A stretch of 36,125 bases of DNA. It comes from an uncultured beta proteobacterium (GTDB lineage: Bacteria > Pseudomonadota > Gammaproteobacteria > Burkholderiales > Burkholderiaceae_C). Position numbers and translations under genes: made by a program. The stretch lies in assembly GCA_903844215.1 (NCBI GenBank), contig CAIMSP010000064.1, forward strand, positions 1-36,125. The letters are read 5' to 3'. Below are positions 1-9,281 of the stretch, one piece after another (position 1 is the stretch's first letter; every line of letters begins with the position of its first letter). The notes beneath the pieces were generated by a model. That model was given only the letters and a program-made list of their open reading frames with translations. It was not told where the DNA came from and did not search any database.

Positions 1-105
1 ATGTTCCCCGACAGCGCGGCGGCCAAGGGCGAGAAGGGCGCCAAGCCCACGCTCTCGCCCGAGGCGATCGCGATGGCGCAAATGATGAAGGGCATCCACT
101 TCTGA
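1..105 (+). CDS. C-terminal fragment of an unidentified gene, cut by the window edge
   Basis: An open frame runs from base 1 to a TGA at 103-105 and gives 34 residues ending in AQMMKGIHF. The ATG at base 1 may be internal, so the real start is probably left of the window. The codons are GC-rich at third positions, which supports real coding sequence. The peptide has a Lys/Ala/Gly-rich hydrophilic stretch followed by a short helix. I do not recognise the family and assign no function. Confidence 0.45.
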   Translation: MFPDSAAAKGEKGAKPTLSPEAIAMAQMMKGIHF

Positions 106-537
106 CTTTTGGCCCGGTGCGAAGTGAGGTGGTGATGTCTTCCAGCGGTGCGATACTTGAAGTGATTTGATTCATTTCTCCATGCGCTTAGCCTTGATTC
201 CTAGATTAGATGCCGGCCCCAGCCGCTTGTTTTCATGGGCTGTGGCATCCGTGCAGCGGAATCGGTTCCCGACGACCTGCGCAAGGCATGGTTTTAACGT
301 CGGGCGGTCTGGCGGTCTGGTGTCCGCGTCAGGCTCAGATCAGCGCGCGTAGGGAATGACGGATGAGTGGGGTTTGGGGTGAGTAGGTAGGAAAATCAAA
401 CGTCAGGTCTGCAGAAAATCGTAGAGCCGCTGTGCAGCGGTTGCTGACACTCCCCAGTGCCTGCTTACGAGCATTCTGCATTTATGATGCCACCGAAAAG
501 GGTAGTGTTTGCGTGGAATTGAATTGAGGAGTATGTA
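106..537. other. 432-bp intergenic region without a convincing gene
   Basis: No reading frame here has gene-like codon use. The stretch is visibly less GC-rich than most of the window, like the phzF gene after it. It contains a short tandem repeat (GGCGGTCT twice, 303-318). The ribosome binding site of phzF (GAGGAG, 526-531) lies at its right end. No tRNA, clear terminator or insertion-sequence end was seen. Confidence 0.5.
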
Positions 538-1410
538 TTGAACACCAGAGCCTATAAAGTAGTTGATGTATTCACATCCAGTCCGCTGAAGGGAAACCCT
601 GTCGCGGTGGTTCTGGATGCAGATGGTCTGGACAGTCAGACCATGCAAAATATTGCTCGGTGGACGAATCTGTCCGAGACAACGTTTCTGTTGCCGCCCA
701 CAAACTCGGACGCCCATTACCGCCTTCGAATATTTACACCTCAGAGCGAACTTCCGTTTGCCGGTCACCCTACGCTTGGAAGCGCTTTCGCAGCCCTTGA
801 AGCAGGCATTGTCCAACCAAGAAATGATTTGTTGATTCAGGAATGTGGTGTCGGGTTGATTACGCTTGAGGTGCAGACAACCGGTTCAGCTCATCAAGTC
901 AGCTTCGGTCTGCCACCTGCCAAACTTGTTTCTCTAGAGGCTTCCGATGTGGTGGAGCTGGATGCGATCTTGGGTCAGGCGGTCGTGAAGAGCGCGCAAC
1001 CTGCGGTAGTCAATGTCGGTGCAGTCTGGGTTGTGGCACAACTTCCCAGCGTTGAGACACTGCTTGCTCTCACACCGGACTATGTCCGTTCAGCACAATT
1101 TGAGCGTCGCCTAGGTGCCACTGGATTGTCAGTATTCGCCAAGTATGAGGAAGGCGATAAGGCTATTGAAGTTCGCTCGTTTGCCCCGTCATGCGGGGTC
1201 AACGAGGACCCCGTATGTGGCAGCGGGAATGGAAGTATTGCCGTGTTTCTTCGTGAGCGTGGTCTACTTCCCACTATTGGCGAGAGCTATAAGGCTGGAC
1301 AAGGGCAATGCCTCGGTCGAGACGGAATTGTGTCGGTTCGCATGGACCGCAACAGCATAACGGTCGGCGGGAACTGTGTGACTTGCGTGGAAGGAACACT
1401 CAGTTTTTGA
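538..1410 (+). CDS. PhzF-family isomerase/epimerase-like protein
   Basis: This 290-residue protein belongs to the PhzF family (diaminopimelate-epimerase-like fold), whose founder isomerises a phenazine precursor. Most chromosomal members have unknown substrates. Family marks are the N-terminal VDVF...GNPVAVV segment, the catalytic-type Glu47 in LSETTF, the FAGHPTLGSA motif, and GVNEDPVCGSGNGS near residue 220, which corresponds to the conserved EDPxTGSA loop. The length is normal for the family. The start is TTG at 538, chosen because a strong GAGGAG lies six bases upstream at 526-531; an ATG at 533 in another frame stops after two codons. No phenazine genes are nearby, so phenazine synthesis should not be inferred. 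Its GC content is clearly lower than that of the flanking genes, suggesting acquisition by transfer. Confidence 0.9.
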   Translation: MNTRAYKVVDVFTSSPLKGNPVAVVLDADGLDSQTMQNIARWTNLSETTFLLPPTNSDAHYRLRIFTPQSELPFAGHPTLGSAFAALEAGIVQPRNDLLIQECGVGLITLEVQTTGSAHQVSFGLPPAKLVSLEASDVVELDAILGQAVVKSAQPAVVNVGAVWVVAQLPSVETLLALTPDYVRSAQFERRLGATGLSVFAKYEEGDKAIEVRSFAPSCGVNEDPVCGSGNGSIAVFLRERGLLPTIGESYKAGQGQCLGRDGIVSVRMDRNSITVGGNCVTCVEGTLSF

Positions 1411-1580
1411 ACAAAGTCAGCTTTCCTTCGAGCCGTTATGCATTCTCTACGTCGGCTTCCAGCCCATTGCGGGTCCAGACCGTCGCCGCGCATCGGCGGT
1501 GCCCGCGCTGGGTCCGAGTGTCAACAGGGGGGGCGCTACGACCCGCAAGTGTCACCGACGCCCGCAGCAGAAGCCGGCGG

Positions 1581-2642
1581 TCATCGGCCCGGCATGTCTT
1601 TCAGTCGCAGCGCTGAGCGGTGCAGATTTTCCAGGATCGGCCCTGCGACCCGTTGCGGAAAACCTTTGGGCAACTCTCGCGAGACCGTATCGATGGCGCG
1701 ATCGGTACGCTCAATGAGCCCCTGCACCAGGTCTTCACCATCCGCTGCCAGCCCGCAGCGCGCCGCCATGACATTGAAGTGGCGGCGCTGAATTTCTTGG
1801 AGCCGGTAGTGGCTGCTCTTGCCGCGCACCGCCATCGCCAGCTTGGCCTTGCTCCACTCCAAGCTTGCTGCGCCGTGCCTTAGCACCGGCCAAGTGGAGA
1901 TGACGTCGTAGAGCGGGGTCAAGCGGTACTGCCCTTGCGGGAGCAGGTGGATGCTGAAGTTTTTCGCATGCCCATCGGTTGCCGCCAGCATCCAGAACAG
2001 GATCTGAGCACTCAGAAAATCACGCACGTCTTGTGCCGCCGTCACTGAACCCTGCAGGATCTCTGCGATGCTGAATATGCCGGGACCACCGTCGCTTTCG
2101 TATTTGAGACCGGGCGGCAATCCCCTGGCCTGGCAAAAATCCTCCTGGGGCAGGCGCATCCACCAGCCCCCGGCCTGATGGAATCGGCGATCAAAGCGTT
2201 CGATGCCCAACACCTTTTGCTTGCCGAATCTCAAAATGGCCGCGCGTGGCACCCGCAGTCCATAGGCACTCAGTATGCGCAGGCACAGCCACTCGTTTTC
2301 CACGGAAGTGCTCATGTCCAGCCGGCCTTCGTTCCCCACGAGTCCCAGTGGAAGTTTGAAGATGTGTGTGGTCGGGGTAGCGCCGCGCGGCAACACCCAT
2401 TGGCCTTGGTGCCAGAGCAGAGCGGTTTTTTCCTGAGCGCCGGCAAGGGACAGACGCAGATCGTCCGGGCCGTCTTCTTGGCGGCCCATCGCACCCGGCG
2501 CTGACACGACGCGCTGTAAGTGGCGCTCCACCTGCTGTTCGCTCAGCGCCTCCCCCTCGATACGGTCATATCCTTGCGGCGTCTGGCCTTCGCTCAGGAG
2601 TTGCACCGCGCCCACGCAGTCGCGACCCAACTGCTCCAGCAT
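1581..2642 (-). pseudogene. hipA: 5'-truncated HipA-like Ser/Thr kinase toxin, no HipB
   Basis: From the ATG at 2642 this frame encodes 353 residues that match HipA from about residue 86 of the E. coli protein onward. Visible are GRDCVGAVQLL, the autophosphorylation/P-loop segment LSLAGAQEKTALL (Ser65 aligns with E. coli Ser150), HIFKLP, the catalytic loop ATDGHAKNF and the metal-binding LTPLYDV. HipA phosphorylates glutamyl-tRNA synthetase or other tRNA ligases, and HipB in the same operon neutralises it. Similarity extends slightly upstream (FRRRLAQRY, from about 2700; a GTG at 2705 would give 374 residues) and then stops. About 85 N-terminal residues, the small domain with the NLLPD segment, are absent from all three minus-strand frames. 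No hipB is present before the divergent rmlB. The kinase core looks intact, so the gene may be a remnant or a short expressed form. Confidence 0.78.
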
Positions 2643-2948
2643 GTCGAAGGCGCCCGTGGATTCGCTGCGGTAGCGCTGGGCCAGTCGGCGGCGGAAAATA
2701 TGCACCGCGCGGATATTCGGCGGCCAGGCGCAAGACCGCGCGCTACGTTGAACGTCACGGCTTGCGCCAGAAGGAAGGCTCTGGGCGGCCTTTGGCAGCC
2801 CTCGGGGGCAAGCCCCAACGCAGCGTTCACGCAGCGCTTGCCCGCCGGGCAAGGCGGTGGCCGTGCGGCGCGTCGGTCGATGGGATAATTGGCAACGGCG
2901 GCGTCGGCAAGCTGCGGCCCCTTCATCCCAACATTTAGCAAGGCTTCC
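2643..2948. other. Region upstream of truncated hipA and rmlB
   Basis: I see no gene here. The HipA similarity ends near 2700 and the rest matches nothing I recognise. It contains an inverted repeat CTTGCCC-GCC-GGGCAAG at 2837-2853 and a short palindrome GGGGCAAGCCCC just before it, with no T-run. The AAGG ahead of the rmlB start is at 2940-2943. A weak -10-like GATAAT lies at 2884-2889 without a good -35 partner. Confidence 0.5.
2837..2853. repeat. Short perfect inverted repeat (7-bp arms, 3-bp loop)
   Basis: The arms CTTGCCC and GGGCAAG flank GCC. It lies in the gap where the 5' end of hipA is missing, ahead of rmlB. No U-tract follows on either strand, so it is not a classic terminator. 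It could be an mRNA hairpin or the scar of a repeat element; its function is unknown. Confidence 0.4.
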
Positions 2949-4013
2949 ATGATCCTCATCACCGGTGGCGCCGGTTTCATCGGCTCCAATTTCGTGCTCG
3001 ACTGGCTGGCCCAGTGCGACGAGAGCGTCGTCAATCTGGACAAGCTCACGTACGCGGGCAACCAGGAAAACCTGGCTTCGCTCAGCGCCGACCCGCGCCA
3101 CATCTTCGTGCAGGGCGACATCGGCGACGCCGCCCTGGTGGCCTCGTTGCTGGCGCAGCACCAGCCGCGCGCCGTGCTCAACTTCGCCGCCGAGTCGCAT
3201 GTGGACCGCTCCATTCACGGCCCGGAAGATTTCATCCAGACGAACATCGTGGGCACGTTTCACCTGCTCGAGGCGGTGCGCGCCTATTGGGGCAATTTGC
3301 CTGCACAGCAGAAGACCGAGTTTCGCTTTCTGCATGTGTCCACCGACGAAGTCTATGGCTCGCTCGGGCCCAGCGATGCGGCTTTCACCGAAGACCATCG
3401 CTACCAGCCGAACAGCCCGTATTCGGCCAGCAAGGCCGCCAGCGACCACCTGGTGCGCGCCTACCACCACACCTACGGCTTGCCGGTGCTCACCACCAAC
3501 TGCAGCAACAACTACGGTCCGTATCACTTTCCGGAAAAGCTCATCCCGCTGCTGATCGTGAATGCGCTCGCGGGCAAGGCGCTGCCGGTGTATGGCGACG
3601 GCCAGCAGGTGCGCGACTGGCTCTACGTGAAGGACCACTGCAGCGCCATTCGGCGCGTGCTGCAAGCGGGCCGGCTGGGCGAGGTTTACAACGTGGGTGG
3701 CTGGAACGAGAAGGCCAACATCGAGATCGTGCACACGGTGTGCGCGCTGCTGGACGAGCTGCGCCCGCGCGCTGACGGCGTGGCCTATCAAAGCCAGATC
3801 CGCTACGTCACGGACCGCCCCGGTCACGACCGGCGCTACGCCATCGACGCGCGCAAGATCCAAAGCGAGCTCGGCTGGAAGCCAGCGGAGACCTTTGACA
3901 GCGGCATCCGCAAGACCGTGCAGTGGTATCTGGACAACCCCGGCTGGGCCGAGCGTGTGCAGTCCGGTGCCTACCGGGAATGGGTCAAGACCCAGTACCA
4001 AGCCGCGGCATGA
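2949..4013 (+). CDS. rmlB: dTDP-glucose 4,6-dehydratase
   Basis: This 354-residue cytoplasmic enzyme converts dTDP-glucose to dTDP-4-keto-6-deoxyglucose, the second step of dTDP-L-rhamnose synthesis, using bound NAD. It has the extended short-chain dehydrogenase pattern: TGGAGFIG at the N-terminus for [12 protein letters not shown] around residue 130 with the Thr/Asp/Glu catalytic trio, and [10 protein letters not shown] with the Tyr/Lys pair. The length is normal. The ATG at 2949 follows AAGG at 2940-2943 and starts exactly at the conserved Rossmann strand; an in-frame start at 2889 would only add an unconserved leader. It is translationally coupled to rmlD by an ATGA overlap. The usual partners rmlA and rmlC are not in the window. 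Confidence 0.96.
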   Translation: MILITGGAGFIGSNFVLDWLAQCDESVVNLDKLTYAGNQENLASLSADPRHIFVQGDIGDAALVASLLAQHQPRAVLNFAAESHVDRSIHGPEDFIQTNIVGTFHLLEAVRAYWGNLPAQQKTEFRFLHVSTDEVYGSLGPSDAAFTEDHRYQPNSPYSASKAASDHLVRAYHHTYGLPVLTTNCSNNYGPYHFPEKLIPLLIVNALAGKALPVYGDGQQVRDWLYVKDHCSAIRRVLQAGRLGEVYNVGGWNEKANIEIVHTVCALLDELRPRADGVAYQSQIRYVTDRPGHDRRYAIDARKIQSELGWKPAETFDSGIRKTVQWYLDNPGWAERVQSGAYREWVKTQYQAAA

Positions 4014-4912
4014 AGATCCTCCTGTTTGGCAAAAACGGCCAGGTCGGCTGGGAGTTGCAGCGCAGCCTGGCGCCGCTGGGACAAGTCGTCGCGCTGGACC
4101 GCCACAGCCGCGAGCACTGCGGCGACCTGAGCGACTTGGCGGGTCTGACGCAGACCGTGCAAGCGCTGCGCCCGGACGTGATCGTGAACGCGGCGGCCCA
4201 CACCGCCGTGGACAAGGCCGAGAGCGAGCCCGAACTGGCGCGCACCCTGAACGCGCTGGCACCGGGCGCGCTGGCGCAGGCCGCGCAGTCCGTGGGCGCC
4301 TGGCTGCTGCATTACTCCAGCGACTACGTTTTTGACGGCAGCGGCGAGCAGCCCTGGAGCGAGACCGACGCCACCGGCCCCTTGAGCGTTTACGGCCGCA
4401 GCAAGCTCGAGGGCGAACAGCTGATCCAGGCGCATTGCGCCAAACACCTGATCTTTCGCACCAGCTGGGTCTATGCCGCGCGCGGCGGCAATTTCGCCAA
4501 GACCATGCTGCGCCTGGCCAAAGAGCGTGATTCCTTGAGCGTGATCGACGACCAGTTCGGCGCGCCCACCGGGGCGGAACTGCTGGCCGACGTCAGCGCG
4601 CACGCACTGCGCCAGGTGCTGCACGCGCAATGTCCGCGCCCCGATCTGGCGGGCAGCTACCACCTCGGCGCCGCCGGCGTCACCAGTTGGCACGGCTACG
4701 CGCAATGGGTGCTGCAGGCCGCGCTCGACGCCGGTGTGGCCTTGCGCGCCAAGCCGCAAGACGTGCTTGCCGTTCCCACCACGTGCTACCCGACACCGGC
4801 ACGCCGACCCTTGAACTCGCGGCTTGATTGTTCGCGCCTGGAAAGCGCCTTCGGATTGACGCTGCCGCCCTGGCAGCAAGGCGTGCTGCGCATGCTGAGC
4901 GAAACCCTCTGA
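4010..4912 (+). CDS. rmlD: dTDP-4-dehydrorhamnose reductase
   Basis: This 300-residue reductase carries out the last step of dTDP-L-rhamnose synthesis, the NAD(P)H-dependent reduction of dTDP-4-keto-L-rhamnose. Visible are the cofactor-binding [13 protein letters not shown] at the N-terminus, [21 protein letters not shown] and the catalytic YGRSKLEGE with its Tyr-x3-Lys pair, then FRTSWVY; all are RmlD signatures. The ATG at 4010 overlaps the rmlB stop as ATGA, so the two are co-translated. The product would feed rhamnose into O-antigen or another glycan. The tRNA-Ser gene follows after about 20 bp, so the operon ends here without rmlA or rmlC. Confidence 0.96.
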   Translation: MKILLFGKNGQVGWELQRSLAPLGQVVALDRHSREHCGDLSDLAGLTQTVQALRPDVIVNAAAHTAVDKAESEPELARTLNALAPGALAQAAQSVGAWLLHYSSDYVFDGSGEQPWSETDATGPLSVYGRSKLEGEQLIQAHCAKHLIFRTSWVYAARGGNFAKTMLRLAKERDSLSVIDDQFGAPTGAELLADVSAHALRQVLHAQCPRPDLAGSYHLGAAGVTSWHGYAQWVLQAALDAGVALRAKPQDVLAVPTTCYPTPARRPLNSRLDCSRLESAFGLTLPPWQQGVLRMLSETL

Positions 4913-4933
4913 CTGCTAGAATCCTCGGCTTGC

Positions 4934-5021
4934 GGAAGCTTGGCAGAGTGGTCGATTGCACCGGTCTTGAAAACCGGCAAACCGAAAGGTTTCTAGGGTT
5001 CGAATCCCTAAGCTTCCGCCA
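4934..5021 (+). tRNA. tRNA-Ser (anticodon TGA)
   Basis: The acceptor arms GGAAGCT (4934-4940) and AGCTTCC (5011-5017) pair perfectly, followed by discriminator G and an encoded CCA (5019-5021). The anticodon stem CCGGT/ACCGG encloses the loop CTTGAAA with anticodon TGA at 4968-4970. A long variable arm, typical of serine tRNAs, lies between it and the T arm with GGTTCGAATCC. A -10-like TAGAAT at 4917-4922 sits 11 bp upstream, but I see no clear -35. Confidence 0.97.
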
Positions 5022-5060
5022 AAGCGCATCGTTGATGGTTTTTGCGCCGGGAGGCCGTGA

Positions 5061-6245
5061 ATGAGCATGCACTCGATTCCGCCCACCAACGAGTGGCGCG
5101 ACAAGCGCTGGTTGTGGCTTCTCAGTCCAAGCATTCCTGTGGCATTCAGCGCTGCCTTGGCGGCCTTCGCCTGCAGCGGCCAATGGTTGTGGCTGCTGTT
5201 CGCCCCCGCCTTCGTGCACCTGGTCATGCCCTTGCTGGACCTGGCGTTTGGCGAAGACTTCAGCAATCCACCCGAGTCTGCGGTCGCACAACTGGAAGAA
5301 GATTTCTTCTATCGAGCCCTGGTCTGGGCCTATGTGCCGTTTCAAATTGCGGGCACGGTGTTTGGCGCATGGCTGGCGACGACGCAGGCTTTGCCCTGGT
5401 ACGCATTCGCCGGACTGGTCCTGTCCGTCGGCTCCTTCAACGGCATCGGCATTGCCACCGCGCATGAACTGGGGCACAAGAAGGAAACGCTGGACCGCTG
5501 GCTGGCCAAGCTGGCGTTGGCGCCCACGATGTACGGGCACTTTTATGTGGAACACAATCGCGGCCATCACAAGCGCGTGGCCACCCCCGAAGACCCGGCC
5601 AGTGCCCGCATGGGCGAGAGCTTCTGGGCCTTCCTGCCGCGCACGGTGCTGGGCAGTCTGCGCTCTGCCTGGGGCTTGGAGCGCGAACGCCTGAACCGGC
5701 AGGGCAAGAGCGCCTGGAGTGTCGGCAATGACAACCTTCAGGCCTGGGCTTTAAGCCTCGTTTTTTACGGCGGCCTGGTGGCTTGGCTGGGCGGGTCGGT
5801 GCTGGTGTTTCTGCTGCTGCAAGGCCTGTACGGTGCATCGCTGCTGGAGGTGGTGAACTACGTTGAGCACTATGGGCTGCTGCGCCAACAGGAGCCGACC
5901 GGCCGCTATGTGCGCTGCGCCCCCGAGCACTCCTGGAACAGCAACCATATCGTCGGCAACATCCTCCTGTACCACTTGCAGCGCCACTCCGACCACCACG
6001 CCCACCCGGCGCGGCGCTACCAGGCTCTGCGCCACTTTGATGCGGCACCCCAGTTGCCGGCTGGCTACGCCACGATGATCACGGCGGCTTACTTCCCACC
6101 CTTGTGGTACGCCTTGATGGACCATCGCGTGGTAGCGCACTACGCCGGTGACCTGAGCCAGGTCAACCTGCAGCCGTCGGCGCGGCCCGCGCTGCTCAAG
6201 CGCTGGCGCCAGGAAGAAGCGGCAATGCAGGACAGCGCTGCCTGA
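5061..6245 (+). CDS. alkB: Alkane 1-monooxygenase (AlkB family)
   Basis: This 394-residue integral-membrane non-heme di-iron enzyme belongs to the AlkB family, which hydroxylates n-alkanes at the terminal carbon with electrons from rubredoxin. All family histidine boxes are present: HELGHK at 135-140, EHNRGHHKRVATPEDPASAR from 164, NYVEHYG from 266 and LQRHSDHHAHP around 309. The NYVEHYG box separates AlkB from xylene monooxygenases. Several hydrophobic helices fill the first 130 residues and about 230-260. The ATG at 5061 follows GGGAGG at 5049-5054. No rubredoxin, rubredoxin reductase or alcohol dehydrogenase is nearby, so those partners must be elsewhere. A convergent chemoreceptor gene follows. 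Confidence 0.94.
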   Translation: MSMHSIPPTNEWRDKRWLWLLSPSIPVAFSAALAAFACSGQWLWLLFAPAFVHLVMPLLDLAFGEDFSNPPESAVAQLEEDFFYRALVWAYVPFQIAGTVFGAWLATTQALPWYAFAGLVLSVGSFNGIGIATAHELGHKKETLDRWLAKLALAPTMYGHFYVEHNRGHHKRVATPEDPASARMGESFWAFLPRTVLGSLRSAWGLERERLNRQGKSAWSVGNDNLQAWALSLVFYGGLVAWLGGSVLVFLLLQGLYGASLLEVVNYVEHYGLLRQQEPTGRYVRCAPEHSWNSNHIVGNILLYHLQRHSDHHAHPARRYQALRHFDAAPQLPAGYATMITAAYFPPLWYALMDHRVVAHYAGDLSQVNLQPSARPALLKRWRQEEAAMQDSAA

Positions 6246-6351
6246 ATGCGCCAAGGCCGCACCGGCACCGCTGACGTCACACCGAGCCCACGCCGCGCTA
6301 CTTCGTGACGATGGCAAAAAGAGCCTACCGCCTGGCACGATAGGCCTTCGA

Positions 6352-8373
6352 TTAGCTCACTTTGAAATTGCCAATCTGCTCTTTCAAACCATCCGCTTGT
6401 TGGCGCAAAGCGCTGGCCGCGACCGTGGTCTGCTGCACCAGGGCGGCGTTTTCCTGAGTGGCGCCGTCCAGCGCCTGAATGGCCTGTCCCGCCTGCTTGA
6501 CGGCTTGCGCCTGATCGCGCGCGGCGACTGAAATCTCGTCCAGGAAGCCATTGATCTTTCGGGCGTTGTTCACGACCTCGCTCATGGCGTTGCCGGCTTC
6601 TTCGACCACCTGGGTTCCGCTGCGCACCTGCTCAACGCTGGTGGAAATCAGCCCCTTGATTTCACGCGCCGCGTCCGCGCTGCGCTTGGCCAGGCTGCGC
6701 ACTTCGCTGGCCACAACCGCAAAGCCTCGGCCCTGATCACCGGCACGCGCGGCCTCTACGGCGGCGTTCAGCGCCAGAATATTGGTTTGAAAGGCGATGC
6801 CGTCAATCACCCCGATGATGTCGTTGATGCGTGTCGATGAGCTTTGAATGCTGCGCATGGTGTCAACCACGGTCTCAACCACCTTGCGCCCCTTGATGGC
6901 GACATCGGCGTTGTCGATGGCGAAGGTCGCCGCCATTTGGGCGCGTTCGGCCGTGGCGCCCACGGTGGCGCCAATTTCCTCCATGCTGGCCGCCTGCTGC
7001 TCCAGGGTTGCGGCGCTGGCATCCGTGCGATCGGCGAGGTCGTGACTGGCGCTTGCAATTTCCTCGCTTGCGCTGTGCAGGCTTTGCGCCGATTGATGCA
7101 CGTCGCCAATCAAGCCATGCAAGGCATCGTAGGTCTTGCCCAAATCGTAGATCACGTCACTGGGTTCATCCTTGCCCCATGGCTTTTCCGGATGGCGCCG
7201 CAAGTCGCCCTGCGCCATTTCTCGTAGGTGCAGACTGATCAGTCGCAGGCCACCCAGGGTGACCAAGTAGAAGCCATAGAAGAGATAGGCTGCGAGCAGC
7301 AGCGCGGCAACCACCACGGCCGAGATCCACAGCAGTCGCTGCTCCATTTTGTCGGCGCGGTCGGCGAGCAAATGGTCGAGTGCGGGCAAGCCCTTTTCAT
7401 AAAACGATTGAAGCTTCACGACCGCAGCCTCGCCCCGATCAAAGTATTTCTTCGGCGTCAAGTCGGCCTGCCGCACCAGTTCTTCATGATCCCTGGCGAA
7501 TAGATGAAAGGCCGAAAGGTCATCCAATACGGCGAGGTTGAGTTGAGACTTCAATTCCGGATTGGCGGCAAGCGATCGCTGCAAATAGGACTTCACTTGC
7601 TTGAGTCCGGTTTCAACTCCAACGGACCAAATCAAGTAACGCTTTTCATCGTCGATTGAAAGCCCGGGATGGGCCAGCGTGTAAGTTCCCCAGCCCGCCA
7701 ATTGCCCCACGTCGTCGGCCAACTGCGGCATCGCCAGCACCAGGGCATCGACGAGATAGAAACTGTCGAGATCCGGATCCAGAACGAGGTTGGAGCGGTC
7801 GCCCATGAGATTGATCAGGGCCATGATGTTGGCGACGGCCGGGGCAAACACCGTGTTCCCCTTCGGATCCGCACCCGTGGCAGATTGTGCCGTCAGCGCC
7901 CACGCTGCCTTGAGTTTCTCGAACTCACTCATCAGTTCCAGCGGGTCGCCCGATTGCGCCAGGTATTTCCCGAAGGAACTCAGGGCGCGATCCGTTTCGG
8001 CTCGAGCGTCGGCGTACTGCGTGCGTGCATCAAAACGGCCCAGCGTGGCCTGTGCGGCATTGCGTGTCTTGATCAGTCCGGTATAGATTGGCATGAACTC
8101 TTGCAGGTTCACTACCCCGATGCGCTCCTTATGGGTGAAGTCGATCTGTTCGTATTGGGATGAATATAGAAAATATCCCAGCAAAGCCATGGGGGCCAGA
8201 AAGACCAGGCTGATCAATCGCGCCTTCGCCGCGAATCTCAGATTGCGCATCAATGCGACGCAAAGAGACCAGATGCCGTGAACTTCGCGCAAGCTTCTTG
8301 CGGATGCATTTCGATTGGATGGAGCACTCATTGACATTCTTTCGCGTTGAAACCTGATCTGATCGGCACGCAT
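6352..8373 (-). CDS. Methyl-accepting chemotaxis protein
   Basis: This is a 673-residue transmembrane chemoreceptor. A first helix (about residues 52-71) and a second (about 345-370) bracket a roughly 270-residue periplasmic sensor of the helical-bundle sort. A HAMP-like linker follows, then the cytoplasmic coiled-coil signalling domain. Its hairpin tip is unmistakable: [25 protein letters not shown] then [15 protein letters not shown]. The C-terminus ends in GNFKVS, without the NWETF-type tether for CheR/CheB. It would signal through CheA/CheW, and the ligand is unknown. The longest frame starts at ATG 8373; ATGs at 8337 and 8331 are equally plausible because none has a clear Shine-Dalgarno. 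It converges on alkB, so a role in sensing hydrocarbons is possible but only inferred. Confidence 0.92.
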   Translation of the reverse strand: MRADQIRFQRERMSMSAPSNRNASARSLREVHGIWSLCVALMRNLRFAAKARLISLVFLAPMALLGYFLYSSQYEQIDFTHKERIGVVNLQEFMPIYTGLIKTRNAAQATLGRFDARTQYADARAETDRALSSFGKYLAQSGDPLELMSEFEKLKAAWALTAQSATGADPKGNTVFAPAVANIMALINLMGDRSNLVLDPDLDSFYLVDALVLAMPQLADDVGQLAGWGTYTLAHPGLSIDDEKRYLIWSVGVETGLKQVKSYLQRSLAANPELKSQLNLAVLDDLSAFHLFARDHEELVRQADLTPKKYFDRGEAAVVKLQSFYEKGLPALDHLLADRADKMEQRLLWISAVVVAALLLAAYLFYGFYLVTLGGLRLISLHLREMAQGDLRRHPEKPWGKDEPSDVIYDLGKTYDALHGLIGDVHQSAQSLHSASEEIASASHDLADRTDASAATLEQQAASMEEIGATVGATAERAQMAATFAIDNADVAIKGRKVVETVVDTMRSIQSSSTRINDIIGVIDGIAFQTNILALNAAVEAARAGDQGRGFAVVASEVRSLAKRSADAAREIKGLISTSVEQVRSGTQVVEEAGNAMSEVVNNARKINGFLDEISVAARDQAQAVKQAGQAIQALDGATQENAALVQQTTVAASALRQQADGLKEQIGNFKVS

Positions 8374-8603
8374 GCTCGGTCAATCTGAAACCCTGAACCC
8401 GTCTCGACTCAAGCCGCCACTGTTGTGCGTTCCTTCCAGCTAAGTCTTGACGAATATTAGCTTCTAGATGCTCGGTCACGCACCGCATTTATGACTAGGA
8501 GTACCGATAAACCGGTAGTCATTCGCTGGAATATTGTCAAAGACAAAGGCTCAAGCTGGGCGCCGCCGGGCATCGGTTCAGCAGGCGAAGCGCGGCCGCT
8601 GTG

Positions 8604-9281
8604 TCACAGGCAGGCCACCCAAATCTGATAGCTGCCGTCCTTGCCCTGCAACGAGGGCGGCGGCGCCGGGAAGCTCGCGGTCTCGACCGCCTTGATGGCA
8701 GCACGGTCCGCAGCGCCCAAGCCACTGCTTTGCAGCACCCGGATGGCCGACACCACGCCATCGCGCAAAGCAAATTCAACCCGCGTGCGGCCCTTGAAGT
8801 TCAGCGCGGCCGCCGCTGCGGGCACGCTGAACGCGGCCTGCACCGCAGCGGCCAGTTTGGCGTTGTAGGCCAAGGCCGGATCCACGCTCGGTGTGGGCGC
8901 CGTGACCCGTGCTGGCGGCGGCGGCGCGGTGAATGCGGTCGGCGTCGCGACGGCTTGCGGTGTCGGCGCCAGCGGCGCGGCGATGGGCTCGGGCGGCGGC
9001 GGCTTGGGCTCGGGTTGCGCCGCCACCGGTGTGGGCAAACGCGGCGCCGGCGCCGGTGTCACGGCCTTGATGAATTCAGGAGGCGCTGGCTTGTCTGGCT
9101 CCGGCGTGATCTCGATCGTCAGCGGTACCACGACCTCCAAGGGCTGGGGCGGATGCGCCGCGATCCAGGCGACCACGGCCGCCAGCGCGACAAACTCCAG
9201 GCCCAAGGCCGAGTCAAAGGCCTGCCACGGCCGACTGCGGCGCGGGGCCGGGCCCGGCCACGAGACGGCGCTGGCGCTCAA
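8604..9281 (-). CDS. tonB: TonB-family energy transducer
   Basis: This 225-residue protein has TonB architecture: a short cytoplasmic N-terminus, one membrane helix at about residues 27-45, a long Pro/Ala-rich periplasmic spacer (about 50-140) and a C-terminal TonB domain with RTRVEFALRDG, VLQSSGLGAADRAAI and a final YQIWVACL. It transmits proton-motive force from ExbB/ExbD to an outer-membrane receptor. The start is TTG at 9281, chosen because it overlaps the exbD stop as TTGA and no ATG or GTG is suitably placed. It is the last gene of the receptor-exbB-exbD-tonB operon, so this TonB is probably dedicated to that receptor. Confidence 0.9.
   Translation of the reverse strand: MSASAVSWPGPAPRRSRPWQAFDSALGLEFVALAAVVAWIAAHPPQPLEVVVPLTIEITPEPDKPAPPEFIKAVTPAPAPRLPTPVAAQPEPKPPPPEPIAAPLAPTPQAVATPTAFTAPPPPARVTAPTPSVDPALAYNAKLAAAVQAAFSVPAAAAALNFKGRTRVEFALRDGVVSAIRVLQSSGLGAADRAAIKAVETASFPAPPPSLQGKDGSYQIWVACL

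Noticed and set aside
1581-4262. One very long minus-strand frame of 893 codons
   Set aside because: Only the part from about 2705 down resembles a protein family (HipA). The rest is antisense to rmlB and rmlD and reads as low-complexity Arg/Ala/Val sequence caused by high GC content.
8512-8540. A perfect TTGACA (minus strand) upstream of the chemoreceptor gene
   Set aside because: At 17 bp downstream the -10 position reads TACCGG, which is a poor match, so I did not list a promoter.
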